Shown in pieces: positions 42,405-50,880 of a stretch of 64,000 bases of DNA (the first letter of the stretch is position 1; each line of letters begins with the position of its first letter). The notes beneath the pieces were generated by a model, which was given only the letters and a program-made list of their open reading frames with translations, searched no databases and was not told where the DNA came from. Made by a program: the position numbers and the translations under genes. This DNA comes from Halorussus halophilus (GTDB taxonomy: Archaea > Halobacteriota > Halobacteria > Halobacteriales > Haladaptataceae). The DNA lies in the NCBI RefSeq assembly GCF_008831545.1, contig NZ_CP044523.1, positions 2,294,001-2,358,000 on the forward strand, written 5' to 3'.

Positions 42405-43247
42405 TTAGTCGCTCGACGACCGCTTCGACAACAGCGAGAAGCCGAACCCGTACAGTTTGTCCATGATAGTCGCCGGGACGAACCGCGCGAACGTGGACGC
42501 TTCGGCTATCTTTCCGACCGGATAGCGCGCGGCGGGGTCGGTGAGGTTCGCGGCGTCGAGAATCGTCTCGGCGACTTCGACCGGCGAAATCTCGCCCGGC
42601 GCGCCACTGCCGAGCGTTCCGGCATCGTCCAAGATGGAGTAGATGTCGTCGTAGGCGTCCGAGCGTTCGAAGCCGTTCGCTTCGCTTTCTGCGCGTTCGG
42701 CGAACGCCGTCTCGACCGGGCCGGGTTCCACGAGTACCACGTCGATGCCGAACCGGTCTACCTCCGGGCGGAGCGCATCGCTCATCGACTCCATGGCGGC
42801 TTTCGACCCGCAGTAGACGCCCATGCCGGGCGTCGAGACGCGCCCCGCGACGCTGGAGACGTTGACGATAGTCCCGGTCTGGCGCTGGCGCATGTGCGGC
42901 AGGACGGCACGAGTGAGTCGATGTGGCCCGAAGACGTTCACGTCGAACTGCTTCTCGACGCTCTCGACGGGGACGTCCTCGATAGGCCCCAGTTGGCCGT
43001 AGCCCGCGTTGTTGACCAGACAGTCGATGCGGCCTTCCTCGTCGATGATTCGGTCCACGACGCGCTCTACGTCGCCGTCGTCGGTCACGTCGAGCGTGGC
43101 GATGTTACAACCTTGCTCGCCTAACGCTTCGATGTCTGCGGGGTTGCGAGCGGTCGCGTACACTTCCCACCCGTCGGCGAGGAACGACTCTGCAGTCTCG
43201 CGTCCGATGCCAGACGAACAACCCGTGATGAGGACGGTCTCTGTCAT
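42405..43247 (-). CDS. Short-chain dehydrogenase/reductase
   Basis: The protein has 280 residues from the ATG at 43247; an in-frame start three codons earlier (43256) also exists. Classical SDR motifs are intact: ITGCSSGIGRETAESF for NAD(P), LVNNAGYGQLG, VNVSSVAGRVS (catalytic Ser) and GVYCGSKAAMESM (catalytic Tyr-x-x-x-Lys). It oxidises or reduces an alcohol/ketone; substrate unknown. The C-terminal RFVPATIMDKLYGFGFSLLS is longer than core SDRs and partly hydrophobic. It is a single gene. Confidence 0.9.
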   Translation of the reverse strand: MTETVLITGCSSGIGRETAESFLADGWEVYATARNPADIEALGEQGCNIATLDVTDDGDVERVVDRIIDEEGRIDCLVNNAGYGQLGPIEDVPVESVEKQFDVNVFGPHRLTRAVLPHMRQRQTGTIVNVSSVAGRVSTPGMGVYCGSKAAMESMSDALRPEVDRFGIDVVLVEPGPVETAFAERAESEANGFERSDAYDDIYSILDDAGTLGSGAPGEISPVEVAETILDAANLTDPAARYPVGKIAEASTFARFVPATIMDKLYGFGFSLLSKRSSSD

Positions 43248-43318
43248 TACTCTCATTGTCTCGGCGTGGACAGTTAACTACTGGCGGTTCAGGTTACCAC
43301 TCGGCGCAGAGATTCGGC

Positions 43319-44152
43319 TTACCGTTCGGACTTCACTTCGTCGGCGTAGGCGTCCGCCAGTCGCGTCGGTTCCGGGAGCTTGTAGCCCGCACAGAGTCGC
43401 CAGACGAGTTCCGTGGCCGTCTTCGCCGATACTCGGTGGCCGGGGCTGACGTACAGCGGATTGACGTACCGCCTGCTCGGGTTGTCGTACTGCTTCGACT
43501 GGAGCGCGTAGCCGATGACGGTCCCCTCGGGTGCGGTCACGTCCTCGTCGGCTTTGATTGGCACGCGAACACCCTCCGGGAGCGGTTCGTCCAGCGGTTC
43601 CTCAGCGCGACCACAGAGCAGGTTCTTGGCGACGCCGATTGCTGGCAGGTCGAGCGTGACGCCGACGTGCGTCGCCAGTCCTGCCTGCCGAAAGTGGATG
43701 CGGCCGCTCCCGTCCACGATTGCGAGGTCGGGTTCGACTGACAACTCCTCGAACGCCGAGAGGATAGCTCCGCCTTCGCGAAACGAGAGCAGACCGGGGA
43801 TGTACGGTATCTGGCAGGGTTCGACGGCGTGGACACGTTCGACCACGTCGCCGTCTTGCACCGCGACGATGGCACTGATTGCCTGTTCGCCGTCGCTCGT
43901 GAACGCTTGGTCTACCCCAACGACCATCGGTGGGTCGCGCTCGCGCTCTCTCTGTTCGCGTTCTTCGGTCGTCTCGTCGAGCGTAGTCTGGGAGCGTTCG
44001 CTCGCTTCAGTAGCGTCGGTCCCGACGTTCGTCGGGTCGAACGAGAAGTCGTCTTCGAACACCGCGGCGTCCGCGATGTCGCGCTGTACCTGTTCCATCT
44101 CCGCCCGCGAGAGCGAGGGGTCAGGAACGAACTCGGGGTGGACAGGGTCCAT
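43319..44152 (-). CDS. nfi: Endonuclease V
   Basis: The protein has 277 residues from the ATG at 44152. Catalytic acids of the family are present: Asp81 (VVGVDQAF), Glu126 (YIPGLLSFREG) and Asp147 (AIVDGSGRIHFRQAG); the late block HRVSAKTATELVWRL also fits. It nicks DNA (or RNA) near deaminated bases such as inosine. An acidic insertion at 38-72 (Asp/Glu/Ser/Thr) is haloarchaeal. Its start overlaps the stop of the rhomboid gene by 1 base, so they are co-translated. Confidence 0.92.
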   Translation of the reverse strand: MDPVHPEFVPDPSLSRAEMEQVQRDIADAAVFEDDFSFDPTNVGTDATEASERSQTTLDETTEEREQRERERDPPMVVGVDQAFTSDGEQAISAIVAVQDGDVVERVHAVEPCQIPYIPGLLSFREGGAILSAFEELSVEPDLAIVDGSGRIHFRQAGLATHVGVTLDLPAIGVAKNLLCGRAEEPLDEPLPEGVRVPIKADEDVTAPEGTVIGYALQSKQYDNPSRRYVNPLYVSPGHRVSAKTATELVWRLCAGYKLPEPTRLADAYADEVKSER

Positions 44153-45063
44153 CAGAAGCGACCGGGCCCCCGACCGCCGCCGCCCATGCCGCCACCGCCG
44201 CCACCGCCGAACTGGAGTTGCTGTGGTCCGCGCTCGCCTTCGGCCTTGAGTTTCGCGCCGTAGGCGAGTCCGATTGCCACGCCCATGAGGTGGGCGAGTT
44301 GTGCGACGCCGCCCGCACCGATGCCGCCGCTCGCGCTGACGAACGCCGAGTAGCCGACGAACAGTGCCGTCGCCAGCCACAGCGGCATCGGGATGAAGAA
44401 GTACAGGTAGATGCGCAGGTTCGGGTTCAGGACTGTGAGAACTCCCATCACGGCGGCGATGGCACCGCTCGCCCCGAGGACACCCGAGGAGACGCCCATG
44501 AACGCCGAGACGCCGACCTGTGCGAGACCCGCGACCATCCCGGAGATGAGGAACAGCGCGACGAACTTCTTGCTCCCGATGCGCCGCTCGACGACGGGGC
44601 CGAAGAAGTACAGCACCAGTCCGTTGAAGAACAGGTGCATCGGGCCGCCGTGCGCGAAGATGGACGTGACCCACGTCCAGACGTAGTTGATGTGGTTGGA
44701 CTGGAGGATGAACAAGAATGCCTCCAAGTCAGGTCGCCCTAGAATCACTCGTAGCGTCATCTGGACGGCGAACGTAACCACCATCAGTCCGAGGAAGAGA
44801 TACGTCATGTTGCCCCGGAAGTAACCCAGCGGGCCGCCCGTGCTCGTGTTCAACCGACTCGTCACGCCGCCGGAAGAGCCACCGCGGTTCTCGACGCTCT
44901 CGTCGAAACCGCTGTCGAAGACGCCATCGGGGTCGTTCCACTCGTTCAACCCTGGGCACTCGTGGCTCTCGGGGAGTCGATGTTCCCCACAGTAAGTGCC
45001 GCCACACCGGCGACACTTGTACGGCATGTTCTCGTGTTCGCCGCACGCGTCACACTTCGCCAT
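44152..45063 (-). CDS. AN1 zinc-finger rhomboid intramembrane protease
   Basis: The protein has 303 residues. Residues 1-37 are a complete AN1 finger (Cys4, Cys7, Cys17, Cys20, Cys25, His28, His34, Cys36). After a polar linker come six or seven membrane helices with HGGPMHLFFN, the catalytic Ser199 in GVLGASGAIA and His258 in AHLMG. Rhomboids cut membrane helices of substrate proteins; haloarchaeal members have been tied to surface glycoprotein processing. The tail FGGGGGGGMGGGGRGPGRF is Gly-rich. It is the first gene of the unit with endonuclease V. Confidence 0.92.
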   Translation of the reverse strand: MAKCDACGEHENMPYKCRRCGGTYCGEHRLPESHECPGLNEWNDPDGVFDSGFDESVENRGGSSGGVTSRLNTSTGGPLGYFRGNMTYLFLGLMVVTFAVQMTLRVILGRPDLEAFLFILQSNHINYVWTWVTSIFAHGGPMHLFFNGLVLYFFGPVVERRIGSKKFVALFLISGMVAGLAQVGVSAFMGVSSGVLGASGAIAAVMGVLTVLNPNLRIYLYFFIPMPLWLATALFVGYSAFVSASGGIGAGGVAQLAHLMGVAIGLAYGAKLKAEGERGPQQLQFGGGGGGGMGGGGRGPGRF

Positions 45064-45274
45064 TGGGTTTGGCTTGGGGGTGTGACTTGAAAGGGGTTTG
45101 GGTAATCGGCATTCAGGCCGAGAGAACGCTTTCGAGTTCGGGTTCTGTCCGGTTGACTGAGATGTGTGACCTCGGAGTGCTGGTCGTTCCGAGTAGGATT
45201 CCCTCTGTACCGGTGTGTTTCCGGTACTGATTTTCCAGAAGTAACGAGCCGATTTTTCTCCGCGGTGCAGGTCT

Positions 45275-45482
45275 TCGCTAACTACTCCCGTCACAACTGA
45301 GAAACCGCACCCGCACTGCGAGGACCACACGCCTCCCCAACCGATTCCCTTCGCTCCTTTCAGTCGCTCCGGTCGTCCACCGACAGAGCTGACTCTGTCG
45401 AGACGTCGCTCGCTTCGCTCGTGAAGACCTCGCGCAGAATCGGTACGAACTGAACTCGACCCAGCGCGCGCCATGACCCAAG
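45275..45482. repeat. MITE-like dispersed element, truncated copy E
   Basis: The left end reads gctaactactcccg, one base different from copy D at 59356. It continues with gagaaaccgcacccgca, then ctccccaaccgattcccttcg, and near the end the family motif cagcgcgcgccatgaccc. The right-hand terminal repeat is missing, so the copy looks truncated at about 45482, close to the stop of the methyltransferase gene. The rest of the 45064-45504 gap has the rhomboid upstream region and no gene. Confidence 0.65.
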
Positions 45483-45504
45483 AGTAGCGTTTCGAAACCT
45501 TGCC

Positions 45505-46194
45505 TTACTCCGGTTTCTGTCCGCCGTACACCGCGAAGTTGTAGTACTGCCAGATAGACGTGACCGCTTCGAACTCAGACTCTCGAAGCCATACGAGTTG
45601 ATCGGTCAGCGTCGAGGGGTTGTCGTAGTCGTCACTGGCTTCCCACTCGTCCATGAAGTCCGCTTCCTCCCAGCCTTTCGAGCGGACCCAGTTCTCTATC
45701 ATGTCGCCCGAGAGTGCCTCCAAGTGAGGGGCGTCGAACTGCACGACGTCGCCGTTGATGAACCAGCCACCGGGGTTCAGACAGTCGTAGATAGCGTCGA
45801 AGAGAGCCTTCTTCTCGCCCTCGTCCAAGTGATGAACCGCCAGTGAGGAGACGACCAAGTCGAATTCGTCAGTTTGGTCGGGGTAGTCCTCGGGGAACGC
45901 GCCCTGTCCGAGTTCGACTCGGTCGCCGAACGTCTCCAGTTTACGCTCGGCCTCGACCAGCATCTGTTCGCTGTGGTCGGCCGCCAGCACTGAACTCTCG
46001 GGGAATCGTGTGAGGAGTTTCGCCGTCAACTCGCCGGTTCCGGTACCGAGTTCCAGCACCCGAATCGCTTCCGAGCGGTCGTGGGGCGGGGAGTTCAGAA
46101 TCGCGTCGTGAAGCTCGTCGTACCGCGGCACGATGGCTTCGATGCCGGGGTCGTAGACGCTCGCGTCGGCAAACACTTCGCCGGGCTTCTTCAT
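45505..46194 (-). CDS. Class I SAM-dependent methyltransferase (UbiE-like)
   Basis: The protein has 229 residues. SAM-binding motif I is RVLELGTGTGELTAKLLTRF, with the acidic loop VLAADHSEQML, motif IV DLVVSSLAVHHLDEGEKKAL and LNPGGWFINGDV. It transfers a methyl group to an unknown small acceptor in the cytoplasm. The C-terminal block TDQLVWLRESEFEAVTSIWQ is common to this subgroup. It is a single gene. Confidence 0.87.
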   Translation of the reverse strand: MKKPGEVFADASVYDPGIEAIVPRYDELHDAILNSPPHDRSEAIRVLELGTGTGELTAKLLTRFPESSVLAADHSEQMLVEAERKLETFGDRVELGQGAFPEDYPDQTDEFDLVVSSLAVHHLDEGEKKALFDAIYDCLNPGGWFINGDVVQFDAPHLEALSGDMIENWVRSKGWEEADFMDEWEASDDYDNPSTLTDQLVWLRESEFEAVTSIWQYYNFAVYGGQKPE

Positions 46195-46331
46195 GCCGAT
46201 TCGTAGTCAGTCCACGCACCTATGCTTTTGTTGGAATTATCCGCGCCGACTGGAAGTATTCCTATCGTGCATACCTGGCGAGACGCGCCCTTCGCGGTGA
46301 CTTTTTGCCGGTTGCGTCCCGATAGAGAGGT

Positions 46332-46769
46332 GTGAAGGAGTACGAGCGAAAGCAACTGCTCGAACGGGTCGAGCGCGAGGGCGCGACCGTCGGTGCGGAC
46401 ATCCCCGAGACCATCGACGTGCAGGGAGAGGACGTGAACCTCCGAGAGTTCGTCTTCGAAATCAAGCGCCGGGACACGATTCCGGCGGGCGAACGCGACC
46501 GGGTCGAGCAGGCGAAGAAGAACCTCCGACGCGAGCGACTCCAGCGCAAGCAGCGACTGGAGGAAGCCGACATCACGCGTGAGGAGGGCGAAGACTTCGT
46601 GGGGGCTATCATTGGCATCGACCGGGCGATGAACGCCCTCGAAAGCCTCGGCGCGACGAACATCGAAGACGAGGCCAAAGCCAAGGAAGCCGCCGACCAG
46701 AAGCGCTGGATGTCGTTCCTGAAACAGGCGCTCGGACGCGAGGATTCGAGCAGTCGCGGTCGATTCTAG
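46332..46769 (+). CDS. DUF5788-type protein
   Basis: The protein has 145 residues, starting at a GTG, strongly charged and helical: EYERKQLLERVEREGATVGA, then DVNLREFVFEIKRRDTIPAG, then a long basic-acidic helix RDRVEQAKKNLRRERLQRKQ, and IIGIDRAMNALESLGATNIE. It fits the haloarchaeal family I recall as DUF5788, function unknown. It lies 11 bases before the polX gene and is probably co-transcribed, which hints at a DNA-related role. Confidence 0.78.
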   Translation: MKEYERKQLLERVEREGATVGADIPETIDVQGEDVNLREFVFEIKRRDTIPAGERDRVEQAKKNLRRERLQRKQRLEEADITREEGEDFVGAIIGIDRAMNALESLGATNIEDEAKAKEAADQKRWMSFLKQALGREDSSSRGRF

Positions 46770-46780
46770 GACAACAAACC

Positions 46781-48520
46781 ATGAGACGAAACGCCGAAAT
46801 CGCCGAGTTACTCGAAGCGTACGCCGACCTACTGGACGCCCAAGACGTAGGCTACAAGCCCAAGTCCTACCGCCGGGCCGCAGAGAGCATCCGAGATTCC
46901 CCAGCAGACATCGAAGACCTCGCCGACCAAGGACCGGAAGCCGTCCAAGAAATCCCCGACGTGGGCGAGTCCATCGCCGAGAAAGTTATCGAGGCCGTCG
47001 AGACGGGGACGTTCCACCAATTAGAGGAAAAGCGCGAAGAACTCCCCGTCGAGATGGCCGAACTCACCGCCGTCGAGGGCGTCGGCCCGAAGACGGTGGG
47101 TGACCTCTACCGCGAACTCGGCGTGCAGGATTTAGACGACCTCGAAGAAGCCGCCAGCGGCGGCAAGATTCAGGAGATTTCGGGCTACGGCGAGAAGTCA
47201 GAGCAGAACATCTTGGAGGGCATCGACTTCGCTCGCCAGTCCCGCGAGCGCGAACTGCTCGGCGACGCCCGGCCTGTCGGCGAAGAGGCACTCGACTTCT
47301 TCGAGTCGATTCCGGACACAGGGAGATGCGAACTCGCGGGGTCGCTCCGTCGGTGGAAATCCACCATCGGCGACATCGACGTACTAGTCGCCAGTGACGA
47401 TGGCGAGACAGTCATCGACGCGTTCACCGACTGGGACGAGGCCGACGAAGTCATCGAGGCCGGAACGGACAAAGCCAGCGTGCGCTCGAACGGCCAGCGC
47501 GTCGATTTGCGCGTCGTGGTACCCGACGAGTTCGGGAGCGCGTTGCAGTACTTCACCGGGAGCAAGGAACACAACATCCGACTGCGCAACTACGCCATCG
47601 CGCGCGACCTGAAGATAAACGAGTACGGCGTCTTCGATGTGAGTGACATCGACGACCCCGACGAAGGCCAGCGAGTCGGCGAGCGAATCGCGGGCAGAAC
47701 AGAGGACAGCGTCTACGAAGTCCTCGACCTCCCCCCGATAGCGCCCGAGATGCGCGAAGACCGGGGCGAAATCGACGCCGCCGCGAACGAGGACCTCCCG
47801 GACCTCCTCGAAGAGGGTGAGATTCGCGGCGACCTCCACCTGCACACCGAGTGGTCCGACGGAGAGTACACCATCGAACAGATGGCCGACGCCGCAGCAG
47901 AGTTCGGCCACGACTACATCTGCGTCTCCGACCACGCGACTGGGCCGGGGATGGTCGGCGGGGTCGGACTGGACGACGAGGAACTGCGCGAGCAAGTAGC
48001 CGAAATCCGCGACCTCGAAGCGGATCTCCCCATCACCGTCTTCGCTGGCGTCGAAGCCAACATCGACGCCGACGGCGGAATCAGCGTCGGCGACGACCTG
48101 CTAGCGGACCTCGACTGCGTGGTCGCCTCGCCACACAGTGGACTGGACGGTGACGGAACCGACCGTCTGGTCGCCGCCGTCGAACATCCGAGCGTCGATA
48201 TTCTGGGCCACCCGAGCGGTCGGATTCTCAACGGTCGTCCCGGGTTGGAGTTCGACATCGAGACCGTCGCAAAGGCGGCCGCCGAACACGACACCGCACT
48301 CGAAATCAACAGCAATCCGCACCGACTCGACCTCTGGGGGAGCGCGGTCAAGCAGGCCGTCGAAGCAGGCGCGACCATCGCCATCAACACGGACGCTCAC
48401 GGCCCGCCGGAGTACGCGAACGTCCGGTACGGCGTCCACACCGCCCGTCGCGGGTGGGCCGAGACGGCAGACGTGCTGAACTCGCGGGACGCCGACGGCG
48501 TGCGCGAGTTCTTCCACTGA
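46781..48520 (+). CDS. polX: Family X DNA polymerase with PHP phosphoesterase domain (PolX)
   Basis: The protein has 579 residues. The N-terminal part has helix-hairpin-helix units (IPDVGESIAEKV, VEGVGPKTVGDL, ISGYGEKSEQNI). The polymerase palm includes AGSLRRWKSTIGDIDVLV with the paired Asp, and YFTGSKEHNIRLR. The C-terminal PHP domain starts at RGDLHLHTEWSDGEYT and keeps the His/Asp set (CVSDHATG, HPSGRILN, NTDAHGPPEY). It fills short gaps in repair and trims 3' ends. It is flanked by the DUF5788-type gene and the Mut7-C gene, 1 base after its stop. Confidence 0.93.
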   Translation: MRRNAEIAELLEAYADLLDAQDVGYKPKSYRRAAESIRDSPADIEDLADQGPEAVQEIPDVGESIAEKVIEAVETGTFHQLEEKREELPVEMAELTAVEGVGPKTVGDLYRELGVQDLDDLEEAASGGKIQEISGYGEKSEQNILEGIDFARQSRERELLGDARPVGEEALDFFESIPDTGRCELAGSLRRWKSTIGDIDVLVASDDGETVIDAFTDWDEADEVIEAGTDKASVRSNGQRVDLRVVVPDEFGSALQYFTGSKEHNIRLRNYAIARDLKINEYGVFDVSDIDDPDEGQRVGERIAGRTEDSVYEVLDLPPIAPEMREDRGEIDAAANEDLPDLLEEGEIRGDLHLHTEWSDGEYTIEQMADAAAEFGHDYICVSDHATGPGMVGGVGLDDEELREQVAEIRDLEADLPITVFAGVEANIDADGGISVGDDLLADLDCVVASPHSGLDGDGTDRLVAAVEHPSVDILGHPSGRILNGRPGLEFDIETVAKAAAEHDTALEINSNPHRLDLWGSAVKQAVEAGATIAINTDAHGPPEYANVRYGVHTARRGWAETADVLNSRDADGVREFFH

Positions 48521-48521
48521 G

Positions 48522-49061
48522 ATGCATGAAGACGAGCGTTCTTCGTCCGCTGACACCTCGCTCTTGCTCGACGTGATGCTCGGCAAACTGGCGACCTATC
48601 TACGGATGTGTGGCTACGACGCGGCGTATGCGCTCGACTGCGAGCCACGAAGTGACTCGGAACGGACGAGCGGGGAGGAGCGAAGTGACGACCCGCGAGG
48701 CGTCGAAGCCGACGACCGATTGCTCGAACTGGCGCGCGAAGACGATCGGTTGCTCCTGACCCGAGACGTGGCGCTCGCAGAGCGTGCAGGCGAGGACGGC
48801 ATGTTGCTCGAATCGCACGGCGTGACCGACCAACTGGCAGAACTCGCGTCGGCGGGATTCGAACTCGAACTGACAGAGCCAGCGCGCTGTGCGTCGTGTA
48901 ACGGCGAACTGGTGGAGGTGGACGGAACGAGTGAACAACCGACGCCCGAGTACGCGCCGAGTACCGAGGAGCGGCGCGTCTGGCGATGCGCTGAGTGCGG
49001 GCAGCACTTCTGGAAAGGAAGCCACTGGGAGTCGGTAAAAGAGACGCTCTCTACAATCTAA
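48522..49061 (+). CDS. Mut7-C RNase-domain protein
   Basis: The protein has 179 residues. The domain opens LLLDVMLGKLATYLRMCGYD and continues DDRLLLTRDVALAERA, as in Mut7-C PIN-like nucleases. The end is a zinc ribbon (CASCNGELVEV, CAECGQHFWKG). Compared with relatives, about 22 residues (CEPRSDSERTSGEERSDDPR) are inserted between the first motif and the second; the DNA there contains repeated gaagtgac. It is expected to act on RNA. It is 1 base after polX and thus in the same operon. Confidence 0.85.
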   Translation: MHEDERSSSADTSLLLDVMLGKLATYLRMCGYDAAYALDCEPRSDSERTSGEERSDDPRGVEADDRLLELAREDDRLLLTRDVALAERAGEDGMLLESHGVTDQLAELASAGFELELTEPARCASCNGELVEVDGTSEQPTPEYAPSTEERRVWRCAECGQHFWKGSHWESVKETLSTI

Positions 49062-49074
49062 AGCCCCGTCGGAC

Positions 49075-49287
49075 CTATCCTGTCCGGCGCGGTGGCGGGC
49101 CGTCCATGTCTGCGTCCGTAGCGACCGCGAGCGCGGCGGCGAGCAGCGCCATGCCGAGGCCGATGGCGACCCAGAACGAGTGTGCGCTAGCGGCGATGGG
49201 AATCGCGGCGGCCACGACGCCGAGGACGCCTAACGCGAGCGGCCACTTCTTGCTCACGTCGCTTGGGCGCTCTGCTGAACGCTTCAT
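49075..49287 (-). CDS. Small two-helix membrane protein
   Basis: The protein has 70 residues: a short basic N-terminus, two Ala/Gly-rich membrane helices (about 16-34 and 39-58) and a polar tail DADMDGPPPRRTG. I recognise no family. It is single, convergent with the polX operon. Confidence 0.6.
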   Translation of the reverse strand: MKRSAERPSDVSKKWPLALGVLGVVAAAIPIAASAHSFWVAIGLGMALLAAALAVATDADMDGPPPRRTG

Positions 49288-49380
49288 ACTACACTGTTAC
49301 TCTATGCCACATTAAATGTTGGGGGATCTACCATTCGCCGTGAGAAATCGGCAACTGTTCGCGTCTCGTCTGTTCGCGAC

Positions 49381-50292
49381 TCAGCTATTCGGTTCCCACT
49401 CGTCGCAGGCGTCCATGTCGTCCATGGCGCGGCCGTAGAAGCCACAGTGGGGTTGCATCCCGTTGCCCGACCGGACGTACTGGAAGTGCTTGCAGTTCCC
49501 GCAGTAGGTGTCGGTCGTCCGCTGGTTCGACAGTCCCTCCGCGTTCGGGTCGTCCAACGGTGAACTGATGTCGTTCGCGGCGACCGTGCCGCCGTCGGCG
49601 TGGGTCCCGCCCGGCGCGTCGTCCATCGGCACGTCGCCCAGGAAGCCGACGCCGCCGTATCCGGTGGGCTTGCGCTCGGAGTCGTCGCTGTACTCGCCGG
49701 GGGCGGCCAACTCGGTCTGCATCGCGCGCAGTTCGTCCAAGTTGTCGAAGTCGTCTAAGTCGTCGGCGTCAACTTCGACAGTTCGAACTTCGCCCTCCTT
49801 GTTGATTTCGAGCGTGACGGTGCCGCCGGGGTCGTTGCGCGTCTTGAAGTTCGCGACGGCGACGAACAGACACCAGAAGGTAACGATGAGGCCACAGAAG
49901 TAGACGGCGACGACCTGCAAGGTCTGTGCGCGACTGTCGCCTGCGCCCGCCCAGTCGTAGGGGTAGGCGTTCGTGAACAGTGCCACGCCGAGGACGGCGA
50001 TTCCTGCGCCGATTGCGGCGGCCGCGCGAACGCGCTCGCTGGCGGGCAAGATGGTGAACACGCCGACGAACACCGCTGGAACGCCGAGTCCGGCGAGGAC
50101 GCCTGCGATTTCGCGCGCGTGGTACCACTTGACGCCGAACCCGGCGAGCAAATCGACGCCTATCGTGGCGGTCAGCATGCCGGTCACGACGAGCAAGGCT
50201 CCGGTGGCGAACAGCCCCACGCCGAGGTAGAGTCGGCGTTTGTTGCCCACCTCGCCGACGTTCTCCTCGTAGGTCTCCGCGAGGCTTGTCAT
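49381..50292 (-). CDS. Four-helix membrane protein with Cys-rich C-terminus (DUF7139-like)
   Basis: The protein has 303 residues. Four membrane segments lie in the first 150. A cytoplasmic domain with a charged strand region (TVTLEINKEGEVRTVEVDAD) follows, then a polar linker. The end has CGNCKHFQYVRSG, CGFYGRAMDDMDACDEW, a zinc- or iron-binding pattern like that of small haloarchaeal ribbons. I recall DUF7139; function unknown. It is divergent from the NhaC gene. Confidence 0.72.
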   Translation of the reverse strand: MTSLAETYEENVGEVGNKRRLYLGVGLFATGALLVVTGMLTATIGVDLLAGFGVKWYHAREIAGVLAGLGVPAVFVGVFTILPASERVRAAAAIGAGIAVLGVALFTNAYPYDWAGAGDSRAQTLQVVAVYFCGLIVTFWCLFVAVANFKTRNDPGGTVTLEINKEGEVRTVEVDADDLDDFDNLDELRAMQTELAAPGEYSDDSERKPTGYGGVGFLGDVPMDDAPGGTHADGGTVAANDISSPLDDPNAEGLSNQRTTDTYCGNCKHFQYVRSGNGMQPHCGFYGRAMDDMDACDEWEPNS

Positions 50293-50402
50293 GTGCGGGC
50301 CAATGCATTCCAGACCGTTAACCTTGCGTCAGACGCGCGGCATATGATGGCGGTATTTTTGGTATCGAGATTGCGGGAAGGATTGTCGGGGGTGGTCACG
50401 TT

Positions 50403-50690
50403 GAAGAGCAGTAACTGTCGAAACCGTAGCCAACTCGACGGATGAGTTCGTGACCGCTACTTACACGATACAAAGGGAACCGCACCGCTACCGCACCACA
50501 TACCTCCCCAGCCGATTCCTTCGGCGCTCGCGTTGCTCGCTTCTCAGTCATCCCTCGCACGGGGTTCGCCACGACGCAGGGTCGTGCCAGCGCGCGCCGA
50601 CTGCAACTGAAATCGAGAGAAACTAGCCAAACCTCCGGCGCGCGCTGGCGGTGCTGGGCGGTTCTCCTAAGCACCGGCAATAGTCTGTTC
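50403..50690. repeat. MITE-like dispersed element, copy B
   Basis: 288 bp. The left edge gaagagcagtaactgtcg and the right edge (read inward on the other strand) gaacagactattgccgg align with the left edge of copies A and C. Inside are the family blocks ccccagccgattccttcg, ctcagtcatccctcgcac, cagcgcgcgccgactgc and gcggtgctgggcggttctc. Bases 50593-50625 match copy A exactly in the opposite orientation. The rest of the 50293-50880 gap holds promoter sequences only. Confidence 0.75.
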
Positions 50691-50822
50691 GCGGACTCGT
50701 TCGAGATGCTAAATCCGAAGTTGTCGTATCTCCACCAACACTTACCAAACCCGTCTCACCGACAAACGAATCCGACACAACGAACCCAATCACCCCAAAA
50801 TACCGACCACTACTAGCGAATC

Positions 50823-50850
50823 TCGCCGTTAGCTGGCGATTATTTATAAG
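50823..50850 (+). promoter_or_regulatory. NhaC promoter with an inverted repeat
   Basis: TATA tatttata at 50841-50848 lies about 33 bases before the ATG at 50881. Directly upstream is tcgcc-gttagct-ggcga (50823-50839), a perfect 5-base inverted repeat that could be an operator overlapping the BRE. Confidence 0.5.
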
Positions 50851-50880
50851 CCCCCTCAGTATGAAAACACACATCACAGC

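Noticed and set aside
44218-44742. Open frame on the plus strand opposite the rhomboid gene
   Set aside because: It is a stop-free shadow; the minus strand shows AN1 and rhomboid motifs with catalytic residues in place.
46195-46331. Possible tRNA in the gap before the DUF5788-type gene
   Set aside because: No T-arm (GGTTCRA) or acceptor pairing could be found; only promoter-like sequence.
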